Source of the DNA: Seiridium cupressi
Lineage: Eukaryota; Ascomycota; Sordariomycetes; Amphisphaeriales; Sporocadaceae
DNA: 64,000 nt
Direction of reading: 5' to 3'
Assembly: GCA_036674765.1 (NCBI GenBank)
Contig: JARVKI010000012.1
Span: forward strand, 558,001-622,000
Part shown: piece after piece, positions 12,804 through 24,950 of the stretch
Layout of the letters: every line of letters starts with the position of its first letter
How positions within the stretch are numbered: the stretch's first letter is position 1
The notes under the pieces: generated by a model
What the model saw: only the letters and a program-made list of their open reading frames with translations
Told to the model about the DNA's origin: nothing
Databases searched by the model: none
Program-made: the position numbers and the translations under genes

Positions 12804-14504
12804 CTAATATCGATATATAGGCTCCTTGCTCTTCTGTGGCGTAGCATCATAAACGTCATCGTCGTCATCCTCCCTGATTCGCGATGGTCGTGTCAATTCG
12901 GAAGACACACTTCCAGCCGCACCACCATGCATCGTCTCCTTGCCGATAGCACTATCTTGTCTTCCCAGGTAGCTCGGCGTAGCATTGAAACCGGGGTGGA
13001 AGGGTTCATAAGCGAGCCTTGGCTCGTCATCCAGATATCTAGACCCGCCAGTCCCTGAAGCTCGAGCGTGAGATCCGGAGCCCGAAGGCGCGGGTGCAGG
13101 ATCTTGGAACGGGTCCTCTTCTGCCGTGGGTGTGTGCGACCTCGAGGGTCCCGAGATGGCACTATCATACTCCCGCTCCTTCCCCTTTCCATTATTCCTG
13201 GGTGGAGGCATAGAAGGCGCTTCATATTCGTCAGAATGGCGGTCGTATCTTGCGGGGCTTGGCGAAGGGCGTCGGGAAGAGCCAGCTTCGTTGGGAGCAG
13301 GCACTACCATACGATCAGGAGACGGCTCTACAGAGGCTCCAATACCGGCCTGCTTCCTGGCCTGGAGCATCGCTCTCTGGTGTAAGCTGAGGGCCGCCTG
13401 GAGTTGCTCGTTCGTATCGATCAAGTTCTCCATGGTATCGTTGTCCGGCCCTGGGTTCTCGGCAGTCATGTAGCCCTGTATACTTCGACTTGCGCTTGTG
13501 CAACGGTCTGCAAACTCTTTCATGAACTCATTACTCATGACCTCGCTCGGCGGCGTGTTTGTGACAGCTTCTTGAAGTAACTTCGCCGATGTTCGCGCTT
13601 CCTCCAGGCGACTGGCAAGTTCAACCGGATCGGGCAAGCGGCGGTTTGTGTGATTCCGCGAAAAGTAGTTCTGCGAGTACAAGGTCTGCGCATGGGAGTC
13701 AACCGGCGGGCCGTTCGGACCACCGTTCATGGGCGGCGGTGGTGGTTGAGGCTGAGGCTGCCATCCCTTGAGTGTTTCGTCAGCGGTCTGAAGGCCAACC
13801 TAACATGATAGTTTTGTAGCCTACCCCTTTCTTTGCCTTTTCCTTCTCCTTCCTCCACATCTCAATGACTGTAGCCAGTCCTTCATCATATACCTTGGTG
13901 TTTTCGAAGGCGTTCAAGGTTTCCATGAGCATCTGCAGTACACTAGGGTCACGATGACTCTTGAGCGCTTCCTTCATTGTGTCGGCAAACTTCTGATCCA
14001 TGTTCCTCGTGAAGGTTGGCCCAGGGTTGTCGGCAAGAATACGCATCAGCATGGTGGCATTATACTGGTACGACGGCCGCGACCAACTGTCCCGCTTCAG
14101 GTATTTCCTAATCAATCGCGCGCATTCTGCAGCAGCTTGCGGCGACGACTCGGCAGCATCGACAATAGCGGGTAGGTAGGTAACTTCGTCGCCTGAGCTA
14201 CCCGGTCCGCCCGATTCGCAGAAGGATTTCTGATCATGGCCGCCATTAGCTAGGTTCCGTGCCAGCTGGGCATAGTTATGCTGAAGCTAGGAAGGCTGGG
14301 GAAGGTTTTTGGCGTGAACATACCACAGACTGCGCTGCGATAGCCTCGGGGCTATCTTTCTGTGGACCACCCTCGCTGCCTGCGAGATGACGACAGTTAG
14401 TAAAGCTCCAGAGCCCTACCGCTTGTGCGCTCCGACGTGGACATACCGCTTCCACCTTTCCGCCGCATGGTCCCAAAGACCTTGTTCATCTTGAGCGACT
14501 TCAT
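12804..14504 (-). CDS. VHS and GAT domain protein, LSB5-like adaptor
   Basis: Four exons on minus, in transcript order 14504-14447, 14379-14324, 14280-13825 and 13766-12804, encode about 510 residues. Residues about 75-185 form a VHS-type helical domain (ARLIRKYLKRDSWSRPSYQY, then NAFENTKVYDEGLATVIEMW). After a proline-rich linker (PQPQPPPPP), residues about 235-325 form a GAT helical bundle (PDPVELASRLEEARTSAKLL, then NLIDTNEQLQAALSLHQRAM). The C-terminal 180 residues are low-complexity, Ser/Pro/Asp-rich, and end in PIYRY. There is no GAE (gamma-adaptin ear) domain, which favours Lsb5 over GGA. In yeast, Lsb5 links ubiquitinated cargo and actin regulators at endocytic sites, and a similar role is inferred here. 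The start is set at MKSLKMNKVF, which splices in phase. One intron is only 43 nt. Confidence 0.86.
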
Positions 14505-16887
14505 GGCGCCTGATCACGCCCGGATCTGTGTTGTGGTTTTGGTTGGGAGGAAATGTGGTGTTTTCGGCTCTGCGGGTTTGTTGTATGTAGGCAGGGGCCG
14601 CTGATCCTTCGGCACTAAGCGTCCCCCAGAAATAGGTACCTAGCTGTACAATAGGCAGAACTATGTCCCCACTCCGAGCAATGTCTCGTTTGTGACACAA
14701 GGAGCGCAGTTGTGAGGCTGTTTGAATTTCGGCTATAATGTAGGCGGTCGGTAAGCGCCGTGTGTAAACAGAAGACGGCCGATGTTTGAGAAGTCTATCG
14801 CGCGACGTCAACTGAAGTTCTGGCGCGTTACCAGGTCCGTTTTATGAGGGGCAAGGGTCCTGTGATCGACGTTGGATCACCTTAGTTTGGCGGTGGCAGC
14901 GCCAACTTTATTCGGCTGCGCACGTGGGGGCTGTGTTGCTTCTCAAGTAAAGAGACCGGACACCGATGTCTAAAGGCGTATGCTCTCTTCTGGAATGTAA
15001 ATAAGTCTTTTGACAGGTACCAACAAAACAAAGACTCTCGATTATCATGCTTCTTCCCAACCAGCACGGGAAAAGTATCCGAGGTTTAATATGTAAGCAA
15101 GCAATGTTGTCCTGCCTGGGGCAAATGAGCCTGGATGCAGAATGGATACAATCTCATTTGCTGCGCCGCAAACAACGCGAATAGTTGCCAGCTCGCTTAA
15201 AGAAATCCACTTAGACCGAAGACAACAGCTAGCAGCTCGTAGGTAGGGCAACTTTCATGGAAATTTTGCTGACCACGGCCTTCTATGATCTGACATCGGA
15301 CCATGATATAGAAATAGCTGGGGGAGACCATGGGACGGTAGATATGGAAGCAGTCGAGTTTTTGACCAATCGCACTATTATCATACTGCTTCACGAGGGC
15401 AGTGCGTCGGTTTGCTTATGATTCTTGATTCTCCAGCAAAGAACCTCTGGAATATCGTTGCGTCTCTTTTCTTTGCTCTAAAGCATCTGAAGCTGTGGAG
15501 GTAAACGCGGTACAACAGTGGCGGCAAGACGAAGTGCACAGCCTCGGAATTCCACGCAATCTGTGCCCATCATGACTGACAAGCGTACGAGGGCAGACCG
15601 TCACTACCGGGAAGCTATTTTCAGCATTTTGGCAGATGACAACCAGGCAGACCTGGAGAATTGCCCAATCACTAGAACCGAAGATCAACGTCAGCCCTCT
15701 CTGCCTTACAGTATAGGCTGAACCCCACCTCTAGCTCCATATTTCAGAAGAGGGCTCCCACTAATTAATCTAACCTTGGTCCGTCGCGGGTACTTACATA
15801 TCATGATTCAAAGAATGCCAGGATGCATACATTCATTACCTAGTGCTAGACAGAGGAAAACAAGCCCAATCAACTTCATGTGACTGGTCCATTTGGTGTT
15901 TAAACCCCTACTATGGATTATTTCGAGTTTGCCATACTGTCGGCTCTCTCAAGAAACGCTTGCGTTGGCACCTCAGGTGTAATATAGCTGCGGCGGTGGG
16001 ACGACGTTGGACACGACGTCAAATGCGGCCATGAGGTCTAACTAGTCGATGATGGTAGTCCAAACCGGCAAATCGACTATAATAAGTTTTGGTACCTTGT
16101 CAAGCCATCCATTCTACCCCATGAACCACCTCGACCGCGTTACCGCAGTCAGCTATTTCAGACTTTATTGCGAATGCTAGTCTCTATACGCAGAAACAAT
16201 CAATATAAGGTAGAGCTTGTCTACATTCGCCTGCCATGCACTTTCACAGATCTATGATTGGATTGAACAGGGCCATACATAGCACGCATAGCTTCTCAAA
16301 TACTTGCTCTGTCTCCGTTTAGAATCTCTTAAAACGTGCTCAATCTGGATAAAATTCGGCATCGGCCACGACAATATCTGCTCAAAATCACGTTCCATAG
16401 AGTCTATAATTAAAAATAAGTCTTTTCTCACTTGCCTACTGGCTACAGTAGAGCAATTGGTTATATTGAGAAGATACTGAGATGATCAGCAAGGCCCCTG
16501 CACCAAGGATGGCAATTCAAACTGAAGAGAAGCTCCTTCCGCCTTTTTTTTTTTTTTTTTTCTTTCTTTCTTCTTTCCCTAACACTCCTTTGTCCCATTT
16601 CCCATATCAAGTCGAAGAACTTAAGGAATCTTCCCACAAAATCTTAAATATCTTGCCAACTTGTGTTATTCTTTCGTCGGCTATTGACCACCAAATCAGC
16701 CTTACCTATGTACTGTGATACCACTAAATGTTTGCCTAGAGTACATAAAAATCTATAAAGTTACATGGCCACACTAGGGATGATCCTGCGCACAGTGATT
16801 GACAGACTGCTGTAATCCAGCAGCCTGCTGTGAAATATCAGACCACAGCTCCCAGAGTCATACACTATACTAAACAGCACCTATGTA
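14505..16887. other. Intergenic, no gene recognised
   Basis: Contains the presumed promoter of the VHS-GAT gene (14505 onward) and the downstream flank of the acyltransferase gene. Frames are short and unconvincing. A pure T tract of about 18 nt lies at 16544-16561, followed by TTTC repeats. Confidence 0.45.
16544..16561. repeat. Poly-T tract (about 18 nt)
   Basis: Uninterrupted run of T followed by short TTTC repeats in intergenic DNA. No target-site duplication or element body was recognised beside it. Confidence 0.8.
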
Positions 16888-18504
16888 TCACCGTACCGCA
16901 CTTTCTTCCTCTTTTAGTCTTATTCCAACACTCGTTGAAGCAGCAGGGAGCAGTTCAACGTCGTCCTGCAAGTGCGCCGCCTCTTCTGCAGCAACGACAT
17001 TCGGTACAACAACAAAACTAGCATGGACTCCGAGCCAATCGATCAGGATCTTGCCCATGCTGACGCATCTTTCATCGACCACGCTCCAGAAGTAATCAGA
17101 GGCGACAATCAAAAGCAACAGTGTCAGAGTGAACATAGCATAGAAGCTGACATCCCTGGACCATTGAATGACTTCTGTGAAGTAGATCATCATCTCCCAC
17201 CCAGGCCACATATAGGCCATCCAATGAAGCAGGTAGAATGAGAAACTGATTTCCCCAAAGTACAATATTGGTGCCGTCGACAGTACCCATTGCACAGAAG
17301 GTAGGTTCTCTATGGCTGCAAGTGAACCGAATGCTCCGATACTTCCCCAGAAGAATGTGATGGAATCGTTGCTACTTCTCCATACATCCGGGATAAGCTG
17401 GCCGATGGTCTTATAGGGCTCTATTCCTGCGTCGCCGCCAGGTGGCCAGCCAATAACGAGCATTGAGGCCATGAGAACACAGCTTGCCAGCGTGGATGTG
17501 ACGACCCAAGGGACTCGGCACTTCCTTACGAGCGGGAAGTCGTCAGACAAGGGGCAGTAGCGCAGTTCCGCGAGGAACATGCCCGACAAGAAACAAAATA
17601 CATCACTGCGCAGCCAGTGCAGAGCCCATAAGGCGGACAGTAAGACCACAATTTTGCGCGCGCGCGTAGTGAGTCGCGATGTGGTAACACACATCAAGAA
17701 AACGACCATCGAACCACGGTATTCGACCGCAAGAGTCCAGCATTGATCGAAGGAAGTCGGGTGGTACGTATCCCAGAAAAATGGGTTGAACAGCGGCAGT
17801 GTAATCATGACATATCGCCATAGATGCTGCAGAAATTTCGGGTCAGCATCACGCCAATGGCCAGGATAGAACGATGGGTAGTTCCAAGTCACCAGACAGG
17901 TCAGGAAGACTAAGACAACCATGGGCGCGAACAGACGAACGCCACGGCGCAACAGGGACGAGCATAGCCCGGCGACAAGGCTGCTTGCTGAGGAAGTTGA
18001 TAGAGAGCCGTTGATTTTTCGTAGGGGAGAGTATGAGAGCACGAATCCTGAAAGCACGAAGAATACGGCCACCATGCCTTTCCCGGCATAGATGATGCGT
18101 ATTATGGGCAGCTGACTGATGCCATGGTTTTCTTCGACAGGCTCTGCTCCGTACGGGTTGTTGAAGGACCTGTAGTAATGCCCACTGACGTGCCCTAGGA
18201 ACACAATCAGGCAAGCTATGCCTCGAATGCCGTTGAGGTATGATGTTGACGACTTCTGGGGAAGTTGCCGTTGCGTCTTACCAAGCGCTGAAGCCAAGAC
18301 CCAGGGAAGCATGCCCCAGTACCATTCCGATCGAATTGTTGGTTGAAGCCATCGTGGCCCCCGTTGGTTGCTACTAACGTGGCTAAGAATTTCTTGCTCC
18401 GGCAGATATTCAAGCGCGGCAAGTGAGGGTATTCGACTGTATTCGGCTTCTCTCGTCCAGAACGGATGCAGCTTCCGCCATGATGATAACAAATTATATG
18501 GCAT
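16888..18504 (-). CDS. Acyltransferase-3 family multi-pass membrane protein
   Basis: A single-exon gene of about 538 residues. It starts at MPYNLLSSWRKLHPFW (the first true ATG; the frame stays open further upstream). The signature begins at LNGIRGIACLIVFLGHVSGH, the first membrane helix of acyltransferase-3 proteins with the conserved His. It is followed by GMVAVFFVLSGFVLSYSPLR and then about eight more hydrophobic helices, ending with EISFSFYLLHWMAYM. This order is typical of PF01757 proteins, which move acyl groups from acyl-CoA to sugars, peptidoglycan-like polymers or small molecules across a membrane. Fungal members are mostly uncharacterised and some sit in secondary-metabolite clusters. 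No biosynthetic neighbours are seen here, so a cluster role is not supported. A charged tail of about 50 residues follows the last helix. Confidence 0.88.
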   Translation of the reverse strand: MPYNLLSSWRKLHPFWTREAEYSRIPSLAALEYLPEQEILSHVSSNQRGPRWLQPTIRSEWYWGMLPWVLASALGKTQRQLPQKSSTSYLNGIRGIACLIVFLGHVSGHYYRSFNNPYGAEPVEENHGISQLPIIRIIYAGKGMVAVFFVLSGFVLSYSPLRKINGSLSTSSASSLVAGLCSSLLRRGVRLFAPMVVLVFLTCLVTWNYPSFYPGHWRDADPKFLQHLWRYVMITLPLFNPFFWDTYHPTSFDQCWTLAVEYRGSMVVFLMCVTTSRLTTRARKIVVLLSALWALHWLRSDVFCFLSGMFLAELRYCPLSDDFPLVRKCRVPWVVTSTLASCVLMASMLVIGWPPGGDAGIEPYKTIGQLIPDVWRSSNDSITFFWGSIGAFGSLAAIENLPSVQWVLSTAPILYFGEISFSFYLLHWMAYMWPGWEMMIYFTEVIQWSRDVSFYAMFTLTLLLLIVASDYFWSVVDERCVSMGKILIDWLGVHASFVVVPNVVAAEEAAHLQDDVELLPAASTSVGIRLKEEESAVR

Positions 18505-21500
18505 ATTGCGGACCAAAGGTTTTGGGATCAGAACATGGGTTAGAACAATCACAAGGCCTGGTAAACCAGAGTTGCCTCAAATACTACAATTTGGCCGGTG
18601 GTCGCTTAACCTGGATAATTCTGCTGGTGGTTTCACATTGCTCGGCATTTCATTCCCAGTCTCATTCCCGAGTTGATTCCACAGAGGGTTTAATTTACAA
18701 GACATATGGTAGGATCTCCTGAATAAGCTCCCAAAAAAAGCATGGCTCAGACTGTCCTACGCACTCACTGTACAATGTGGTAATATCCAACAGGAGATTG
18801 CAGGGCTCGTCGGTCCTGGTGCCATCACTTATACACCTATATGCGGAGTTACTCGTTCCGATTCGTTTTATTAACATATTCTTTTATCGGCTCTAGTCTT
18901 TTTGCATGCTAGTCAGTTGCTGAAACTCTTGATGCGTTGCTCTGATGCTGCTGACATGTCTTTTTTCTCTGCGGTCGTTCTTGTGCAACTCTTTGCGGAT
19001 TTGCCCCCGCCTCTGTGGTCGAGTTTGACTTGATCAGTTGACCAAGTGATTCATCATTGTGTATGCATTTAAGACGGTTTGTGCGCCGTGAGGAAACTTC
19101 CAATTATGGGTATCTCAACAGATCTGTGTTCATCAGAGTCGGTGGCTTAGTTTGTATGACCTCGACATTTTCGCGCCACAGAATAAAACAACCGTCTCAT
19201 CTCAGCGCCGAATCTCTGTATAGGGGTGTATCAAAGTACTTCGTTTCATTTACCTGGGTTTTGGGCGGTGGTGGAAAAGTCGTACAGACTGACGTTAGGA
19301 CGATCGTGCATTTTTCTTGAGATCCTTTGTGTGTGGATGGTCTTCGGATATCATCTGGAACCCATGTCCGCCAATAATATTTTAATGTAATCGAAAGAGC
19401 TTGTTGTGCGAGACAACCTTGCGGGGAAATGTATGTAACAGTCTTGCTATGTATAATGGCGTTCTTGGTTAGATGCTGCATGTTTCGAAGTCATGATGGC
19501 GCATATGGAGTTTACGGGGACAAGAATGTAAAATAGAGAGACGCTTTTGAAGACGAATACTTACACGCACATATAGAGTAGTCGTTATTGTCACCAAAGT
19601 ATCGCATACGTGGAGCCGTCACGCGAATAAAAGGCGATTTAGATCATTAGTTCTTTCACTTTATTGAAACCTCTAATTTCTCTCCTTTTCTTCTTCTCTT
19701 CTTTTTACTATTTGAAAATTAGTTTATAGTCATTATAATCTTTAGCGACAATAAGTTTGCCTTGGTATGCATCTTTGAGCTCTTTGGATCTTTATTATCT
19801 CTTCCTGAATGGACTCTCGATAATATATCTATATTTAGTTCAATTGCAGTACTAGAAAAGGAGAGAAACGACACACAAACCAAACAAACGTCTTCCGAGA
19901 TCGTTCCAAGACCAGTAGCAGGTCAGAAACAGTTTGAAATGAGTTGACTGCTACATTTATCTTCCTTGGAGCTACTATAATACATCAGATCGACAGACGA
20001 AACATGCAGGGCAGATACTATCAGGGTTTAAGCAAAGCACAGTCAGTTACAAATGAGTGTTACGAAACGAGCACTGCAAGCAAAAGCAGAGGTAATGCGG
20101 GATGTTTGATAATAGCAGCTAGGCGATGTGAATATATGTGTAAGCGTATATCTTATCCCATGGCATCTTGAACAATACAGAACATTACGGGAAAGGTCTA
20201 TTGCAGCAGAAAGAAGCAGGTCCAGTACAAACCATGATATATTCTTTTTGAATATGGGTGTTTCCTATAATACCTAGACCGTCTTATAGTAGTTTACCTC
20301 ACAATATGCGAACCTGATGCTTAGCCACTCTAAAGGGCTAATAATGACCCAAGTGACAATTTGCGTGTTATAAACATTGGCGCCCAATCTTATTAAAGCA
20401 ATCGCATGGCCACCCATTGATACTAGGCAAGAAACTGTTGTCGTATAGAAATCGTGAAAGATACAACGTGATGTTAATGGCTTTTCATTGTTGTTCCCCC
20501 CTTCGAGTTCCAAGTTGCAAGCCGTTGCATTATGGAAAGCAGCCACCCTAAATCATGACGGAGGTTGACGTCTCTCGACGTGAGACTGTCCTCATTGGTT
20601 TGTTCAATAGTTAGCAATGAGAATTGCCTAGAACGATTGGCAATAACCATCCTGATTATGTTCAACCTACCCGAGCGTGTTATGACGAGCCTCGTTTGCC
20701 ACTTGACACTTTCACATACCCAGGAAGGCGCAGATCTCAACATCGACGATTCCCATATGGGTTGGGTTTTATGTAGGGTACCTAGGTAACTAACATACAC
20801 TGTCCCGATAGCCCGCTTTCCTATCTGGGCTGTCTAGGACGTAAGCACCGCTAGCTGATCTGGCTGTTTGGAGCCCGTGGCAGTCGTTACAGGCACGCTG
20901 AGCAGAGGCCTTGAAATGGACAAGGCGACATGGCTCGACCGTCCTTTACGAGAACATGCACAACGACAACACAATAGCACATCTTGGGGAGATGCTACGA
21001 AAAATTATCCTCGCTGCAGTCCAGTGGATTATGCTGAGATGCATTTTTCTGTGGTCTCAGCATTCTTTCGTCTTCGCCTAGCCAGTTTCCGCCCTTGGTA
21101 GTGCTCAGTCATACGACAGTTTGCTACCAGCGCTATGATCCTGACTGGCCACAATCCTTGACGACCTTCATGTAGAAATTGATAGGTTAGGCTCTTCGGA
21201 TGCCCGATAACCGAACTACCCCCAAAACTGCACCGCCGGCCTCGGTTGCTTTTGCCAGCTGAACCAGGGCAGCTCTTCCAGCTCTACATAATATTTTGGG
21301 TACGACTGTAGCACATGTTCTTGCGCATTTTGCCAACAATCTTTATCCATACATGCCAAGTTGGTGAAGAGATTGCTTCTGCCCTATACGATTAGGTCAC
21401 TCGGAGCGGGGAAAGGGCCCAGTGTCAGGAATATTTGGAGTTTTTGAGTGTGCAGACAACTTTTCATGCGAAATGCAGTGCTTAGAAATTGACGTCCATT

Positions 21501-24500
21501 TCAACTTAGCCCCTCTTATACGAAAGCAATCGAGAACAGGTCCATGTGCCCACTTGCGTGTTCATACGAAATCAACAAGTCCTAGGGCTCTATCATACAG
21601 CTTCCGTGGTCATCACGTCTGCTTGTAGTCTGGCAACCTTGGAACATTGGACACCCCGCGCGTTCTTCGTCTTGTTCGCTCTACCACTACAGTCGGAGTG
21701 ATGGCGAGATCCAGCCGGCCCCGTTGAAGTCCAGGGATAGTCAAAATTCCGCGAGCCGGCAACATGTCTGACACGTCGCCATCTATAATACTGAGGAGAT
21801 TTTTCGCAAGCAAATGTTCAAATCGACACGATCAAGTCCTCAAATCACTTTCACTAGTACAATTGGCTGGGCGCAAATAGTTTCGATGGCTGAGTTGTTG
21901 GTGGCCCATGAGGCATAGCGCATTCTTTGGAGGGGTCGGACGCTACAGAGATGGGATGATGGTGGCCCATGAACTCGGCCGGGGCGTGACGGTATACCTG
22001 ACTTCTCGACACACAAGGTCGGAACAACACTCCGCAGGTTTTGAAGCCGGCCAGATTGGTCAAGGGATTAGGAAGATATCGCACAAATCGGCTCTGGCTG
22101 GTATATTCTGCTATAGTATCTTGCTAACAACGTCCCCGATTGTTGAGGCTACATCGCTGGAATTACACCGTCTTGCATCTTCACGCAACGCAAGAACATT
22201 AAAACATGGGGAGCAATCCTTAAATACCAATCCACAATGTCTACGTGATTCTTTCGCATGCATGAGCCTGATCCCTCCCTTGAAGCAAAAGTCTGAGGGG
22301 GCAAAAATGATGACTAAGTTGAACAACAGGTACCTCTTGAGAGAATATCAGGCAATACACTGGGGATATCGTTTTGGTGCCAAACAGGCATCACTCTATA
22401 ACTTTGTTGTTTAAATACAATCTAACTAGAACCTACCTTTCCGGTCATTAGCTTCTGGTTTATGGTTGCTGCGCAGTGTCGATGTTGCCTGATGACAGGC
22501 TTTACTGCCAAATCTTCAGTACGTAGTCTTGAAAAATCCACCAGATGTTCCAGTGATTTCGTGTGAAGAGTCTTCTAGCAGTATTGGAACCGTATGTTAT
22601 CTCAGTCATTAAATTGCAGCTGATATTCGAGCTGTGGTGAGGATATCTTGCTAGTCGACGTCAAGAACCGGCATCTCCATGAGTGTATTGCATCTCGAGG
22701 CAAATAGTGATACCGACAGTCATACGAATACTCCTCCTATCTGGATACTCTCTCCTGTTTCTTTTGCACTACACTCAGTAATAGCAAATTATTCGTGGCG
22801 ACCATTCCTTTGTCGACAAGGTGTCTTCCCGACCGAGGCGTTGGAAGGACACATGGCAGAGCACATTGGCCCCTTTTGCGGACAAACATACAAATGATCT
22901 GCTATCGATGCGGTCAGCATATGATACTGGCAAATTGGATCATATAACATGGCGTCGATGGATTTTGCATGTTGTCAATGTTGCTGTAGAAGGGAGGCGC
23001 CACCTCCCCCCAGCGTAGTTCCAGCCGGCTACCTCGGTGCCAATGCTACACAGGATGAGATGGAAATGCACAGTCCAAAGCAAAACATCCGAATCACGCG
23101 CGCGGCCCATACAAAAAATTAACCAGATAATTTGAACAATCATGGTCATCATCGAAATTGTGCTCTGGCCGGAGAACTGGTCATATTGGGATCATCGCGG
23201 CCGAGTGATGCCATCATGATGTCTCCTCTGGAGCCACGATGGCCACTCGGAGACTATTGATACTGGGGAATTGCGTAGATGGATAACTACGGATAACACC
23301 GACCGGGTGTTTGGCAACTATGTAGATCTAATGTCTCAGTATTGGGCTGTTTGTGGTCATGGTCGGGTGGTTAGGACTGAGTGACACGCCACCTGCTGAT
23401 CGTGAGGTGAGGTGCACTCCTCACTTCAAGCATCCCCAGACTAGATCGGCCACAGACCGAGGCATTTCACCGTTCAGGGAAACGGACTCCGTTGAACTTG
23501 GTCATGAGCAAAGATCCAAAGCCACCGCAGACGATTTGAAGGGCTTCTGGGTTGTATTGAAGTGACTTGGGTTTATCAACGTGGTCCCTGGTTCATCATC
23601 CGGCTTATCCCCACGCTTGTCGCTCCACTGAAATCCTACATGGCCGTCCTCATCCTGATGGTCAGGGGCATCTCGATGGTTTCAATTGCGTAGGAGGAAC
23701 AATCGATGGCGTAGCTGAGTAGATTGGCCCAGCGTCAACCCACCACAATCAGATCGCATATCTTAAAGTTGAGCAATTCACCTGAGACTTAAACCACCAA
23801 ATTGACTCTTCTGCTGCCCTCGTCCTCAATCTCAGATCATGATCAAGGCACCACTCCGGAACTCGCGAACCCAGTCAAGCCATCCAGTGACTTGTAGAAT
23901 TGAAATTGTATATAGCCACGGCTTGGGCAGTCATCCAAGCATACGGCAGATGCGTCTGACAACCTCAACTGGGACCACAAGAAGCTGACTCCCTCGGACT
24001 GGACCAGGCGAGGCTGATGAAGTCAAAGGACCTCAGCCCGGTCGGATTAACCACAAGACAATCGGCAGGAGGTCAAATGGATGGCGTTTGTTTTGAGGAA
24101 GGCAATACCCCAGCCACGGTCCTGATTGGCGCGACCCAAACTGTGATTAGCTCAAAGGCACGTCCACTTTCACTTTCGATTGATTCCGCTTCTCACACCC
24201 TCGCATTCTTCTCTCCTTCACTTCACTTGCGTCTTACTGCTTTCCCAAGCGTCAACCTTGGATCATCAGCACGCACTGCAATAGAAGAAACTCGCCAGCG
24301 AACGGTATTCTGTCCTGCATCTTCTCTCGGTAATTTCGTTCTTTTTACTCGATCCCGGACGCCTATAAGCGTTGTTTCTTGAGTAGGTGCACCCTTTCAC
24401 AGACAGCCTGAGGTCTGCTCGGCCATCCTACTCTCATTGCCAAGAGAATTGGGACAGTCTTTGTTCATTCCCTCAGGACCAGCCATGAACACATCTGCAC

Positions 24501-24950
24501 TCATTCACAACTCCATCGCCTCCAGGGCCATCACCATATTTCCTGATATCATAGCTGACCACCACCACCCAGCTTGTGCCTATACTTGACTTGTCCCGGC
24601 GGACCAGTTCACAGGCCCAGTTGAACTGCCGCGAGTCATTTCAGTTTTCCTCTTCCGGCACGGTGGGAACTCTCTATTCGGCGCATTGAGTGCACATTAC
24701 TTCTCACGTCCCACACACACACCAGGACGCACATCCCACACTGTCGGCTTTTAGCCCCCCAGACGTTCCGTGCCGACCTGGCGCGTTTGTGTGAACCAAC
24801 CCTTTCCCCCCCTACATACCCACTTACGCCAACCAACACCCGGGATAACAACAGATCGCGGCGCGTCGGTCCCTACCTACCTTCATCTCGCATTTCCTTA
24901 GCCATTGAGTATACTGTCGCGATTGCACCCGCCTCACGACTCTAGCCAAC
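18505..24950. other. Large intergenic region; pyrimidine-rich leader at its right end
   Basis: About 6.4 kb with no convincing gene. Several open frames of 60-168 codons exist (for example 21908-22414) but show no domain, signal peptide or splice partner. A 13-bp direct repeat (TGGTGGCCCATGA) occurs near 21899 and 21959. From about 24130 to 24950 the plus strand is strongly pyrimidine-rich and lacks an in-frame ATG for the next gene. This fits the promoter and long 5' leader of the downstream SET-domain gene. Confidence 0.45.

Noticed and set aside
16888..18504. Acyltransferase as part of a secondary-metabolite cluster
   Set aside because: No polyketide synthase, NRPS, P450, transporter or pathway regulator lies within the window around it.
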